Shown: piece after piece, positions 1 through 7,684 of the stretch
How the letters are laid out: the number at the start of each line of letters is the position of its first letter
How positions within the stretch are numbered: the stretch's first letter is position 1
NCBI RefSeq assembly: GCF_900188485.1
Contig: NZ_FZPH01000004.1
Location: forward strand, 253,304-317,303
DNA from: Asanoa hainanensis
GTDB taxonomy: Bacteria > Actinomycetota > Actinomycetes > Mycobacteriales > Micromonosporaceae
DNA: 64,000 bases
Reading direction: 5' to 3'
Program-made: the position numbers and the translations under genes
Notes under the pieces: generated by a model
Databases searched by the model: none
What the model was told of the DNA's origin: nothing
Seen by the model: only the letters and a program-made list of their open reading frames with translations

Positions 1-329
1 TGCGCCACCGACAGGCCCTCGCACGGGCTCGTCGCCGCTCGGGTCCGTTGCCCGGGGACGTCCTCACGCAACGGCGGGCCGGACAGTCGGGCGCGCCACT
101 CCGCTCCCGGGAGAATCGGCAGTTCGACCGCGCGCAGAGCCGCTTCCAGGCCCACGCCCCGGAGGATCTCCATCGCCCGTGCGTGCACACCGCGGGCCCG
201 AGGCAGCGGCGAGCTCGTGGCCCGGCGCTCGACCAGCAGGGAGTCGACGCCCAGTGCGGAGAGCAGCAGCGACGACGTCAACCCGGCCGGACCGGCGCCG
301 ACGATCAGGACGGGAACCTCAATCGTCAT
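1..329 (-). CDS. FAD-dependent monooxygenase, N-terminal part (runs off the left edge)
   Basis: The reading frame opens with an ATG at 329 and leaves the window at base 1, so only about 109 N-terminal residues are visible. They contain a Rossmann dinucleotide-binding motif (VLIVGAGPAGLTSSLLLS, from about residue 7) followed by LLVERR, the acidic residue expected to hold the FAD ribose, and a PRARGVHARAMEILR stretch. This is the pattern of the aromatic-ring hydroxylase (PHBH-like, PF01494) flavoproteins. It is divergent from a TetR-family gene with a perfect palindrome between them, so it is probably the target of that repressor. The substrate cannot be told; families of this type hydroxylate phenols, antibiotics or polyketide aromatics. 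Confidence 0.8.
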   Translation of the reverse strand, partial: MTIEVPVLIVGAGPAGLTSSLLLSALGVDSLLVERRATSSPLPRARGVHARAMEILRGVGLEAALRAVELPILPGAEWRARLSGPPLREDVPGQRTRAATSPCEGLSVA

Positions 330-345
330 AGCACGACTCCGCTCG

Positions 346-362
346 TCATAGTCTGACTATGA
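346..362. promoter_or_regulatory. Perfect 17-bp palindrome, putative TetR operator
   Basis: The sequence TCATAGTC-T-GACTATGA is an exact 8+1+8 inverted repeat. It lies 16 bp before the flavin monooxygenase start and 24 bp before the TetR start. That position and size fit an operator used by the adjacent TetR repressor to control both genes. Binding itself is inferred. Confidence 0.75.
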
Positions 363-386
363 ACTACAGAGTGATACCTTCCCGAG

Positions 387-992
387 GTGGATGTCAAGCG
401 GTCGGGGCACCGCCAGCGGCAGGCGGAAGCGACCAAGCGACAGGTGGCCACCGCGGCGCGGGACCTGTTCGCCACCAACGGGTACGTCGCCACGACCATC
501 GCGGCGATCGCCGAGGCTGCCGATATCCCGGCGCAGACGATCTACTCGGCGTTCGGCGGCAAGGCGAAGATCCTCCGGGTGATCGCCTGGGGTGCCGTGG
601 CCGCGCTCGACGTCGACCGGGCGCACGAGGAGGCGCTGGCGGCGCCCGATCCGGCGGACGGGCTGCGGATGGCCGCAACCGTCCAACGACGACAGTTCGC
701 CGAGATGTACGACGTGATCGCGGTCTACCAGGAAGCGGCGCGGACCGACCCGGACATCGCGGCCGATCTGCACACCATCGCCGGCAACCGGGAACGCGCG
801 TTTCGCCGTCACGTGGCCGCGATCGAGGCGGATCTGGTGCCGGGGCTGGGTGTCGACGACGGGCTGGCCATCTATCTGGCGCTGGTGCTGCCCGAGATCT
901 ATCGCACGTTCGTGGTGGAACGCGGGTGGACGGCGGATCGCTACGGGGAGTGGTTGGGCGCAGCCCTGGTGCGGCAGTTGCTCGGCCGCTGA
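387..992 (+). CDS. TetR/AcrR family transcriptional regulator
   Basis: A 201-residue protein with a typical TetR N-terminal helix-turn-helix: TKRQVATAARDLFATNGYVATTIAAIAEAADIPAQTIYSAFGGKAKIL (about residues 16-63), where the YSAFGGK recognition-helix segment corresponds to the usual YxHFxxK. The rest is an alpha-helical ligand-binding domain of normal length with no recognisable ligand signature. The start is a GTG at 387; an in-frame alternative was not evident. It is transcribed away from a flavin monooxygenase, and the palindrome at 346-362 lies in the shared promoter. The likely role is a ligand-relieved repressor of itself and the monooxygenase. Confidence 0.85.
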   Translation: MDVKRSGHRQRQAEATKRQVATAARDLFATNGYVATTIAAIAEAADIPAQTIYSAFGGKAKILRVIAWGAVAALDVDRAHEEALAAPDPADGLRMAATVQRRQFAEMYDVIAVYQEAARTDPDIAADLHTIAGNRERAFRRHVAAIEADLVPGLGVDDGLAIYLALVLPEIYRTFVVERGWTADRYGEWLGAALVRQLLGR

Positions 993-1053
993 TGGGGGTA
1001 GTGCGGCTCCTTGGAGCCGGTCGAGCACCGTCGTGCGTATTCCCGGAATCGTC

Positions 1054-1100
1054 AAAAAGAAGGCGCCGCGCGGAGTCGGCAGATCCGCGCGGCGCTTTTC
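1054..1100. terminator. Bidirectional intrinsic terminator between tetR and ssgB
   Basis: A 12-bp perfect inverted repeat (GCGCCGCGCGGA at 1063-1074 and its complement at 1084-1095) is flanked by an A-rich run on the left and a T run on the right. It sits between two convergent genes, so it can serve both. Confidence 0.75.
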
Positions 1101-1111
1101 TCGGTTGTCAG

Positions 1112-1543
1112 TTACCGGCCGGCGAGCAGCCGGTTGACCGCCGCGTCGACGTCGAGGTGGTCGGTTTCGCGACCGCGCGGGACGACGACGTAGGTCCGTC
1201 GCAGGAACCGCACCAGGACGCTGCGCGGCACCTCGAACAGGGCGTTCCCGTCGGGTGACGACAGCGCCAGCGCTACGAAGTCGCCCCGCGGTGTGGCCCA
1301 CGGCCAGACCCGGACGTCGCCGATGCCGGCGGGCTCGTCGAGGCCCGTGACGAGCAGCTCACGGGCGAACGACCAGCTCACCGCCTCGCCGCCGGCCGAA
1401 TCCGCGTGGAACAGGACGTGGACCGCGTACGGGTCGGCTGGGTCGTAGCGCAGGCTGGCGCGCACCGGCAAGGCGGTGGCGTCTGGTGCGACGAGCCGCA
1501 ATGAGGTTTCAACCTCAACGGTCGTCGGTCGGATGACACTCAT
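1112..1543 (-). CDS. ssgB: SsgA/SsgB-family sporulation and cell-division regulator
   Basis: A 143-residue protein with the hallmarks of the actinomycete SsgA-like proteins: LPVRASLRYDPADPYAVHVLF, then WSFARELL, GIGDVRVWPW and a C-terminal FLRRTYVVVPRGRE segment. SsgB recruits FtsZ to future septum sites in sporulating aerial hyphae of Streptomyces and is the member conserved in all morphologically complex actinomycetes. The length is the usual one. I choose SsgB over the other paralogues because the spacing of the conserved blocks follows the SsgB type; that choice is less sure than the family. The ATG at 1543 is the only sensible start. The gene stands alone, with a terminator just past its end. 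Confidence 0.85.
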   Translation of the reverse strand: MSVIRPTTVEVETSLRLVAPDATALPVRASLRYDPADPYAVHVLFHADSAGGEAVSWSFARELLVTGLDEPAGIGDVRVWPWATPRGDFVALALSSPDGNALFEVPRSVLVRFLRRTYVVVPRGRETDHLDVDAAVNRLLAGR

Positions 1544-1667
1544 GTACGTTCTCCCCCCGGCACCGCTGCGGGACGCGCTTGCCCCGCGTTTCCCATACTC
1601 AGGTGATAGCTCTACTTACGCTCCGTCAATCGCTGATCTCACCCAGTAGTGGGAAGACGGCGCGTTC

Positions 1668-1699
1668 TTGCGCAACAGGCCAAGCAAAATGCGTATAAT
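1668..1699 (+). promoter_or_regulatory. Putative promoter upstream of the PGPGW protein gene
   Basis: A perfect TATAAT hexamer lies at 1694-1699 in an unusually AT-rich stretch. The best -35 candidate, TTGCGC at 1668-1673, is 20 bp upstream, which is longer than ideal. It would transcribe the membrane-protein gene that follows. This rests on sequence appearance only. Confidence 0.35.
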
Positions 1700-1822
1700 G
1701 CCCGACTTGCTGTGGTGCTGCGCACCGTCCGGCGTCGGGTAGCTCAGACGTCGACTTAGTTCGGTAACGTCGAGCGGTCCCGTTGAGTGACGGGCCGAGG
1801 CGGAGCCGGAGTGGATTGGGCG

Positions 1823-2371
1823 ATGAAACCATCCTCAATGGAGCAAATGGGCAGCGGCGCGGAGCTTGCGGCGGCGACTGGGGAGGACGAGGAGCGGAGG
1901 CACGGGGTGACGCTCGATCGGGGTAGCCCGCCCGAAAATTCGGAACACGAGGCCCGAACGGGGGTTGCCGCCCCTGAACCGCATCACCGAGGCCGAGTCG
2001 GCGAGACCTTGGACCTGATCCGGGCAAATCCGACCGGACGGATGATCCTCCGTATAACGGTCGCGATTGCCGGCCTGGCGGTGGTCGCTCTGGGTATTCT
2101 GCTCATACCGCTACCCGGCCCGGGCTGGTTCATCGTGATCGGTGGACTGGCGATTTGGGCCATCGAGTTCACGTGGGCCAAAAAGCTCCTCAACTTCACC
2201 CGCCGCAACGTCCGAGCCTGGACATCCTGGATAGCCCGCCAACCCTGGCCACTACGCTTAGTAGTCGGCGCCGTCGGCCTGGTCTTCGTGGCCTTCGTCG
2301 TCTGGGCGTCGGTCAAGGTCAGCCTCGACATCGACCTGATCAAGGAAACCCGAGACTTCTTCGGCTGGTGA
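1823..2371 (+). CDS. PGPGW-motif transmembrane protein (TIGR02611-like)
   Basis: The protein has a charged, probably cytoplasmic N-terminus, then a helix pair around ILRITVAIAGLAVVALGILLI-PLPGPGW-FIVIGGLAIWAI, and a third membrane helix near the C-terminus (LVVGAVGLVFVAFVVWASV). The PLPGPGW turn between two hydrophobic helices defines a small family of actinobacterial membrane proteins of unknown function (PF09656/TIGR02611). I prefer the ATG at 1823, with a GGAG upstream, over the in-frame GTG at 1787. A TATAAT element lies about 125 bp upstream. Nothing in the neighbourhood explains its role. Confidence 0.75.
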   Translation: MKPSSMEQMGSGAELAAATGEDEERRHGVTLDRGSPPENSEHEARTGVAAPEPHHRGRVGETLDLIRANPTGRMILRITVAIAGLAVVALGILLIPLPGPGWFIVIGGLAIWAIEFTWAKKLLNFTRRNVRAWTSWIARQPWPLRLVVGAVGLVFVAFVVWASVKVSLDIDLIKETRDFFGW

Positions 2372-2430
2372 CGCCCGGCGGGGCTGGTGTGCACGAGGGT
2401 GCCGGGATCAGGTATTGTCGTCCGCGCTGA

Positions 2431-2505
2431 GGGCGATTAGCTCAGCGGGAGAGCGCTTCGTTCACACCGAAGAGGTCACTGGTTCGATCCCAGTATCGCC
2501 CACCA
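2431..2505 (+). tRNA. tRNA-Val (anticodon CAC)
   Basis: A complete cloverleaf can be drawn: a seven-pair acceptor stem (GGGCGAT with ATCGCCC), a D-arm with AGCTCAG and GGGAGAGC, an anticodon stem CTTCG/CGAAG around the loop TTCACAC with anticodon CAC, and a T-arm with GGTTCGATCC. The discriminator is A and the CCA end is encoded in the DNA. A hairpin terminator follows closely. No duplicated 3' end or integrase gene is visible nearby, so there is no sign of an integrated element. Confidence 0.97.
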
Positions 2506-2520
2506 CAGTAATCGCAGGTC

Positions 2521-2558
2521 AGAGGCCAGTGCCCCGATCGAGGGGCGGGCCTCTTTCC
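2521..2558 (+). terminator. Hairpin terminator after tRNA-Val
   Basis: AGAGGCC (2521-2527) pairs with GGCCTCT (2548-2554), enclosing a second inner inverted repeat GCCCC...GGGGC. A short T run follows. It lies 15 bp after the tRNA end and would stop its transcript. Confidence 0.7.
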
Positions 2559-2599
2559 CGTCTCCGATGGGACTAGCCTTCGAGAGGCTCGACGGTTGG

Positions 2600-3406
2600 T
2601 CAGTCGCAGGCGATGCCGTCGCCGTCGCGGTCCAGGTCGTAGATGTCGCTGCCGATGACCCGCACCGGTCCTTGTACGTAGGCGGGGCCGTTGCCGCTGC
2701 CGCCGGCGCAGTCGACGTCGCTGGCGATGGGTACGCAGCCGCTGTAGTTCGGGTCGCATCGCTTCGCCGCTTTGGTGCCGACGCGGGTGACCTGGGTGAC
2801 GGGCGCTTTTGTGATCACGGTGCGGACGAGTTTCTTGCCCGTCTCCACACCGTTCGTCAGCGTCACTTCGTAGGTGAGGGTCTTGACTCCGGCGACGCCG
2901 TGGGTGGTCACCTTTGTGGTGCCCTTGGCGAGAGTCGAATCGTTGATCCGTCTGGTGGTGTAAGGAATCTTCGCCGTCTCGGTGACGGTGCGCTTCTCGA
3001 TCGTGGGTGGTGCTTCCGCTGTGGGCGAGGGGTCTCCGGCTGCGGCCACCGATTCGCTGGCCGGTGACGCAGACCCGGTCGCATCGTCAGCCGACGACTG
3101 CTCGCCGGCGGCACCGATCGCCCGCGTGGTGGGTGCCGGGTCGGGCGGGCCCGCGATGGCGCCCACGGTGGCGAGTCCGCCACAGCACAGGACCACGGCG
3201 GCCCCGCCGATCAGCGCGGCTTTGCCCAACGTGGGAAGGCGCGCCCACCACGACTTCCGCACCGGAGGTGTGAACGGGAATCCCGCCATCGGGTACGGCG
3301 GCGCGGGCGGCCCCGGCTGGGGCGTCGGTGCCCCGTACGCCGGCTGATACGGCGGCGGTGGCGGTTGCTGGCCGTTCCACGGATCGTGCTGAGGCTGGTA
3401 CGTCAC
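2600..3406 (-). CDS. Membrane-anchored G5-domain and Excalibur calcium-binding protein
   Basis: The protein has a Pro/Tyr/Gln-rich cytoplasmic N-terminus (about residues 1-45), one hydrophobic helix (AALIGGAAVVLCCGGLATVGAIAG), and an Ala/Ser/Pro-rich linker. A G5 domain follows (about 130-210, EKRTVTETAKIPYTTRRI and later TYEVTLTNGVETGKKLV). The end is an Excalibur module (about 225-268) with the calcium-loop signature DLDRDGDGIACD. G5 domains are thought to bind cell-wall sugars and Excalibur modules occur in extracellular nucleases and surface proteins, so it is probably a surface or wall-associated protein. The GTG at 3406 is preferred to a TTG further upstream. It converges on the tRNA. 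Confidence 0.75.
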   Translation of the reverse strand: MTYQPQHDPWNGQQPPPPPYQPAYGAPTPQPGPPAPPYPMAGFPFTPPVRKSWWARLPTLGKAALIGGAAVVLCCGGLATVGAIAGPPDPAPTTRAIGAAGEQSSADDATGSASPASESVAAAGDPSPTAEAPPTIEKRTVTETAKIPYTTRRINDSTLAKGTTKVTTHGVAGVKTLTYEVTLTNGVETGKKLVRTVITKAPVTQVTRVGTKAAKRCDPNYSGCVPIASDVDCAGGSGNGPAYVQGPVRVIGSDIYDLDRDGDGIACD

Positions 3407-3617
3407 GCGCAAGAGTCTCGCCAACCCAGGTCAAGAAATTCAGCGGCCGACTAGCCAACCAAGCTGTCGGTTATGCGACTGAGCCTCAGACGCATCGTGG
3501 CCGCATGCGGGCAAGGCTGGGCGGATGAACGATCTTCGCGATAACGGGTGATGGGTCGAGCTGCCGGCGCCATATCGTTGGCGGCGTTGGTCTTGGTCGG
3601 GGCGTAGGGCGGCACGT

Positions 3618-4196
3618 GTGCTTACTGAGTACCAGCGGCAATTGCGAACGAAGTACCTGTCGGCTCCCGTGGTCGAGCCGCCGGCGCCGTGGCGGGCGAT
3701 GGCCGGGCGGTGGTCCTGCGTCCCGTTTGGCGGGCTGCTGGGCGTGGGGTTCGGAGAGCACCCGGAAACAGGCGAAGACCTGTTGATGGTGGTCTCGGGG
3801 GATGGGTTCGGCCTCCTCGAGGTGGCCACGGGCACGAAGATCGCGCGCGACCGTGATCCCGACAGTGAGGTGTCGACGCCGGACGGGCCGGACCTGGCGT
3901 GTCCGGGCATCGGCGTGTTGGCGGGCAGTCGGGTGAGGATCGCCGGGTTGTTCGGCGGAGGCCTGCACACGACCACGGAGGATGGCCGGACCATCGACGT
4001 GGTCTCGCCGGAGTGGCCTCACCACCGGGTCATCCTGTCGGCCGACGGCGGCCGCAACAGCGGCGAGCCGGGCAATACGTGGTGGCACGTATTCAGCGAC
4101 GAGGGACACGGCGAGTTCCGCGCGGCGGGGTTCTCGCCCACGGGAAGGACGTTGGCGATCGCCACCGCCAGCGACGTAACGCTGTTCATGAGGTGA
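3618..4196 (+). CDS. Hypothetical protein, beta-rich
   Basis: I do not recognise this 192-residue protein. It has no signal peptide or membrane helix, is rich in Gly, Asp and Trp, and contains segments that look like beta-strand repeats: GRWSCVPFGGLLGVGFGE near residue 32 and FSPTGRTLAIATASDVTLFM at the end. The latter resembles a WD40-type blade (hydrophobic strand, small turn, DVTLF). A single degenerate blade is not enough to call a propeller. It faces another small unknown gene tail to tail. The start is a GTG. Confidence 0.6.
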   Translation: MLTEYQRQLRTKYLSAPVVEPPAPWRAMAGRWSCVPFGGLLGVGFGEHPETGEDLLMVVSGDGFGLLEVATGTKIARDRDPDSEVSTPDGPDLACPGIGVLAGSRVRIAGLFGGGLHTTTEDGRTIDVVSPEWPHHRVILSADGGRNSGEPGNTWWHVFSDEGHGEFRAAGFSPTGRTLAIATASDVTLFMR

Positions 4197-4218
4197 CAGC
4201 CGGTCTCGGGTCAGGCGT

Positions 4219-4584
4219 CTAGAAAATTTCGAGCTGGCCGGGGTACGGGGTCGGTGGGTCCGGCTCCGGCAGGAGGTCGACGACTTCAGCGGCGAGGCGG
4301 TCGATGGTGTCGACCGGCATGAGAAAGGCGATGTGCCACGTCTCGTCGTCGTGGCCGACCAAGGCTGTGACGGTGTCCTCGTTGATCGCCCAGTGCACCG
4401 GTATGCCGGCGGCGTCACCGATCCGCAGCGCGCGTCGTGCGGACCAGTCGGCCTCGCGGATGGACCGCAGACGGGCGAGATCGCCGAGGTGCGCCTCGAA
4501 GTGGAACACCCACGACGGCGCTTGCAACATCACCATCGCCACGGCGGGATCGTCGCCACTGCGATCAATCGTCACGTTGACCAT
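4219..4584 (-). CDS. Hypothetical protein
   Basis: This 121-residue protein is not recognised. It looks globular and cytoplasmic: an N-terminal beta-rich region (VNVTIDRSGDDPAVAMVML), a central GIPVHWAINEDTVTALVGHDDETWHIAFLMP segment with alternating hydrophobic residues, and an acidic, proline-rich tail. It has a clear ATG start. It converges on the preceding unknown gene with 22 bp between the stops, so the two are not co-transcribed. No function is proposed. Confidence 0.55.
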   Translation of the reverse strand: MVNVTIDRSGDDPAVAMVMLQAPSWVFHFEAHLGDLARLRSIREADWSARRALRIGDAAGIPVHWAINEDTVTALVGHDDETWHIAFLMPVDTIDRLAAEVVDLLPEPDPPTPYPGQLEIF

Positions 4585-4610
4585 CGGCGAACAATGACAG
4601 ACGCAATGCA

Positions 4611-4883
4611 GTGACCCGCGGCCAGGTGATCGTGAGCCAGTGTCGCCCGCAGAAGGGCGGGGCCATGCGCGGATACTGCTCGCCGGAGGTGGACTTGATG
4701 TTGCGGCGGTGGCGGCGTCGGCGGGCGACCGAGGCCGCGGTTTTGTATCTGCTCAGCCGCAGCATCGTCATGATCCGCTACTACGTCGTGCAGCTTGGTG
4801 AGAACGAGTCACCCGAAGTGGTGGACGTTTTCGCCGGTGCAGCGCGAATGGGTAGCTACGTGTTGGGACGAGATCGGGTATGA
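4611..4883 (+). CDS. Possible small hypothetical protein
   Basis: A 90-residue frame with a GTG start occupies most of the 327-bp gap between the neighbouring genes. It contains an arginine cluster (LRRWRRRRATE) and a moderately hydrophobic segment (AAVLYLLSRSIVMIRYYVV). I know no family like it. In DNA this GC-rich such a frame can arise by chance, and the third-position GC bias is weaker than in the certain genes around it. If it is not coding, the gap holds nothing else I can identify. Confidence 0.3.
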   Translation: MTRGQVIVSQCRPQKGGAMRGYCSPEVDLMLRRWRRRRATEAAVLYLLSRSIVMIRYYVVQLGENESPEVVDVFAGAARMGSYVLGRDRV

Positions 4884-4911
4884 CTACCGGTGGCTCGCCG
4901 CTCCGGCCCGA

Positions 4912-5393
4912 TCAGGCCACGTCGAAGTTCCAGGCGGCGGGTAGATCCGCGGCGCAGAGGGCGCAGGTGAAGTCGGCGTCTCGGACGATGTTGCGCTCCC
5001 CGCAGGCCGGGCAACGCCGGAAGGTCAGCGGTGCGGTGAAGCCGCCGGGGTGCGGCAGGTCGAGGCGGTCGAGGGCTTCAGCTACTGCCGGCCAGCAGTC
5101 GGGGTCCGGGCAGTATCCGGTCGACTGGTTGCTGACCGCTTCGACGAAGTAGCCGTCGCTGTTCTCGCCGAAGGTGATTTCTCCGGCGGCCAGGACGTCC
5201 TGGCCGGCGGCGCAGGCGACGTGTTCGCTCTGGCGCGGCGCCACCGGAGCGTGCGGTCGAGGTCGACGACGAACGTGGCAGGTTCGTCGAGCCCTGCCGC
5301 CAGCCACGTGTCGAGCGCGCTTCGCGTAGCGGCGACGACGAGGGCCGAGATCTCTGCGGGTCCCACATACCGGTAGCGCTTGAGCTGTGTCAC
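4912..5393 (-). pseudogene. Frameshifted zinc-ribbon protein gene
   Basis: Two minus-strand frames together make one continuous protein. The first begins at a GTG (5393) and reads TQLKRYRYVGPAEISALVVAA to VVDLDRTLR. The second picks up as VAPRQSEHVACAAGQDVL and ends with two zinc-knuckle pairs (CPACGERN and CALCAADLP, four cysteines). Around 5244-5248 one nucleotide appears to be missing: CTCCG followed by GTGGCG would restore the reading. Downstream codons remain intact and unbiased by decay, so this is either a very recent mutation or a sequence error. The start overlaps the stop of the upstream FhuF-like gene (GTGA), so both were probably translated together. Function unknown. Confidence 0.7.
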
Positions 5394-6175
5394 GAATCGA
5401 GCACCGACCGCCAGTGTTGTTCTCGCTCCAGTGGCGGGGTCAGTACGCAGTCGCCGCAGGTGCCTCCGCCGGGGATTCGGTAGTACAGGCAGCAGTTCGC
5501 GCGTACCAGGAAGCGGCGTGGCAACGACGGCGACGGGCGGACCACCGTGCCTGTGCCGGCCAGGGGCGGCAGGGTCAGCACGTGGTCGAGCACCGCGCCC
5601 GCCAGCGCGTCGTGGCGGGGCATCGTGTCCGACAGCACCCCCGCCGCACCGGCCAGGGCCGACGCCACGTTGCCCCACAGCACCTTCGGGGACAGCCGGA
5701 ACTCCGATCGGAACAGCTCCAGCAGCGGGGTCACCGTCTCCGTCAGCGGGCCGGCCACCAACGCCTCGGCCAGCTCCGAAGGGGGCAACGAGGACTCCGC
5801 GCGCAGCACCCCGTACGCGATGGGCATCGGTCCTGACGGCACCGGGCGCCACCACAGGTTGGCGCGCGTCGGCAGCGGCAGCGCGCCGCCCGCGATCGCC
5901 GCGCCCAGCGGTGGTGACAGCAGCCGGGACGCGACCCCCATGAAATAGACCGACGCGACCACCCGCACCGGCACGTCGTCCTCGGCCAGCCCGAACGCAC
6001 TGACCAGCGTCGATCGCGCGACCGCCACCCGTGAGACCAGGACGGAGGGCTTCAAGAGGTCCGTGAACGGTCGCCAACCCAGCCCGGCGGACCAGGCCTC
6101 CCACGCGAAATACGGGCCCACGGCGGCCGCGGCCGCGAGAGCCGGACCCGCGGCGGCGGTTCGGTGTGGCGGCAC
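5390..6175 (-). CDS. FhuF-like (2Fe-2S) ferric-siderophore reductase family protein
   Basis: The C-terminus carries the iron-sulfur motif of the FhuF family: RANCCLYYRIPGGGTCGDC, that is CC-x10-C-x2-C. FhuF proteins reduce iron in hydroxamate siderophores in the cytoplasm, which fits the desferrioxamine locus 21 kb away. The rest of the protein is Ala/Leu-rich and alpha-helical, of normal family length (about 260 residues). Two in-frame GTG starts exist (6175 and 6205); I chose 6175 because it leaves room for a promoter against the divergent cobF. Its stop overlaps the start of the zinc-ribbon gene. The assignment rests mainly on the cysteine motif. Confidence 0.65.
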   Translation of the reverse strand: MPPHRTAAAGPALAAAAAVGPYFAWEAWSAGLGWRPFTDLLKPSVLVSRVAVARSTLVSAFGLAEDDVPVRVVASVYFMGVASRLLSPPLGAAIAGGALPLPTRANLWWRPVPSGPMPIAYGVLRAESSLPPSELAEALVAGPLTETVTPLLELFRSEFRLSPKVLWGNVASALAGAAGVLSDTMPRHDALAGAVLDHVLTLPPLAGTGTVVRPSPSLPRRFLVRANCCLYYRIPGGGTCGDCVLTPPLEREQHWRSVLDS

Positions 6176-6216
6176 GCGTGTGAGCGTAGACCGTCGATGG
6201 GGCACACTGACGACCC

Positions 6217-6960
6217 ATGCGCGAGGTGCTCGTCATCGGAATCGGGGCCGGCGACCCTGACCAGCTCACCATCGAGGCGGTCAAGGCGCTCGGTCGGCTC
6301 GACGCCGCCTTCCTCGTCGACAAGGGCGACGAGAAGCGCGACCTGACGGACCTGCGCCGCCAGTTACTCAAGCAGTACGCGCCCGGTGCCCGCATCGTGA
6401 CCATCAGCGACCCGCCGCGGGACCGCGCTGCCACCCAATATTCAGGGGCGGTCGACGACTGGCGCCGGAAGAGGGCTGCCGCGTTCCGGGAAGTAATAGA
6501 AAACGAGCTCACCGAGACGCAAACGGGCGGCTTCCTGGTCTGGGGCGACCCCGCCCTGTTCGACAGCACCATCGGCGTCCTCGACGACATCGACGGCGTC
6601 GACTTCAGCTACTCCGTGATCCCCGGCATCAGCAGCGTCAGCACCCTGGCCGCCCGGCATCGGATCGGGCTCAACCGGGTCGGCCGGGCCGTCCAGATCA
6701 CCACCGGTCGGCGGCTGGCCGACCAGGGAATGCCCGCCGACGTCGACGACCTCGTCGTCATGCTCGACGCCCGCACCGCCTACCAGCACGTGACCGACGA
6801 CGTCGACATCTACTGGGGCGCCTACCTCGGCACCCCCGACGAGATCCTGATCCAAGGCCGGCTGGCGGAGACCAAAGACCAGATCGACGCGGTACGCGCG
6901 GCGGCGCGGGCCAGCAAAGGCTGGATCATGGATACCTATCTCCTGCGCCGCCGCGACTGA
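6217..6960 (+). CDS. cobF: Precorrin-6A synthase (deacetylating), CobF
   Basis: A 247-residue SAM-dependent tetrapyrrole methyltransferase. The N-terminal glycine motif VLVIGIGAGDPDQLTIEAV, the VWGDPALFDST and SYSVIPGISSVSTLAARH segments and the end WIMDTYLLRRRD are all typical of CobF. The enzyme methylates C1 of precorrin-5 and releases acetate to give precorrin-6A in the aerobic pathway. Its presence marks the pathway as the aerobic type. It stands apart from the other cob genes, separated by an LPMO and an unknown gene. The ATG at 6217 has no strong Shine-Dalgarno sequence, so initiation may be leaderless. Confidence 0.93.
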   Translation: MREVLVIGIGAGDPDQLTIEAVKALGRLDAAFLVDKGDEKRDLTDLRRQLLKQYAPGARIVTISDPPRDRAATQYSGAVDDWRRKRAAAFREVIENELTETQTGGFLVWGDPALFDSTIGVLDDIDGVDFSYSVIPGISSVSTLAARHRIGLNRVGRAVQITTGRRLADQGMPADVDDLVVMLDARTAYQHVTDDVDIYWGAYLGTPDEILIQGRLAETKDQIDAVRAAARASKGWIMDTYLLRRRD

Positions 6961-6968
6961 CGAACCGC

Positions 6969-7610
6969 TCAGACGACGTTGATGTCGCTGCACCACATGT
7001 ACGTCTGGTCCATGTGCGACGCCTTCCAGATCACGAAGAGCACGTGGGGTCCGGAGCGCCCGGTCGCGGTGACGCTGAACGAGATGTTCTGCGCCGGCGC
7101 GTACCGGCCGGTCGTCAGGACCAGGTCGAGGTTGCCCCACCCGAGGCTCTGGGTGGCCGGGTTGAACCCCTGCTTGGTCACGTAGACGCGGAAGTAGTCA
7201 GCACCGTGGCTGGCCTGGTCGTACAACTGCGCGGTGAAGGTCCGGCTGACGTTGGTCCGCTTCCACGCACCGACCTGGTTCAGCGTGTTGTTGCGGGCCA
7301 GGCCGTTGCTGCACAGCTGTCCGTCCGGTGTGCGGGCCTGGTACTGCGCGGCCAGGCCGTCCCGCAGCGCGCTCATCCAGTTCCACATGGTGTCCGGATT
7401 GGCCTGGAAGGCCGCCCAGCACATCGGGTCCTGCGTCTGCATCGCCGGGTTCATGTGCTGGTTGCCCCAGGTCTTCCAGCACTGGTACGCGCGACTCTGC
7501 GGGTTGATGATCGTGCCGTGGGCCTGGGCCGGGCCGGCCCACGGCAGCAGACCGACGACCACGGCACATAACAGCACCAGGGCCGCTCGAAGGGACTTGT
7601 GAGTACGCAC
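6969..7610 (-). CDS. Secreted AA10 lytic polysaccharide monooxygenase
   Basis: A copper enzyme that cleaves cellulose or chitin oxidatively outside the cell. A Sec signal peptide ends at PAQA, leaving His31 as the new N-terminus. With His135 (in DQASHGADYF) it forms the histidine brace; Tyr204 (in DQTYMWCSD) occupies the axial position by alignment from memory with CBP21 and Streptomyces LPMO10B. The catalytic domain fills the whole mature protein, without a carbohydrate-binding module. The overall sequence (CWKTWGNQHMNPAM, DPMCWAAF) follows the LPMO10B type, active on cellulose and chitin. A CebR-like box lies 34 bp upstream of the start. It converges on cobF and is unrelated to the B12 genes around it. 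Confidence 0.92.
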   Translation of the reverse strand: MRTHKSLRAALVLLCAVVVGLLPWAGPAQAHGTIINPQSRAYQCWKTWGNQHMNPAMQTQDPMCWAAFQANPDTMWNWMSALRDGLAAQYQARTPDGQLCSNGLARNNTLNQVGAWKRTNVSRTFTAQLYDQASHGADYFRVYVTKQGFNPATQSLGWGNLDLVLTTGRYAPAQNISFSVTATGRSGPHVLFVIWKASHMDQTYMWCSDINVV

Positions 7611-7643
7611 TGTTCATCCTCCGTTCTTCGACAACGGTCGGGA

Positions 7644-7657
7644 TGGGAGCGCTTCCA
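7644..7657. promoter_or_regulatory. CebR-like operator upstream of the LPMO gene
   Basis: TGGGAGCGCTTCCA differs at one position from the 14-bp palindrome TGGGAGCGCTCCCA bound by the cello-oligosaccharide repressor CebR in Streptomyces. It lies in the LPMO promoter region. The identical sequence, in the other orientation, precedes the GH9 cellulase gene at 60346-60359. Confidence 0.75.
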
Positions 7658-7684
7658 ACCACCATACATACACAGACGTGAATG

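Noticed and set aside
2431-2505. tRNA-Val as an integration site of a mobile element
   Set aside because: No integrase, excisionase or duplicated tRNA end was found on either side.
5082-6590. A 502-residue minus-strand protein spanning the FhuF-like gene
   Set aside because: Only its last part (from about 5393 down to the frameshift) is real; the rest is an antisense or out-of-frame shadow.
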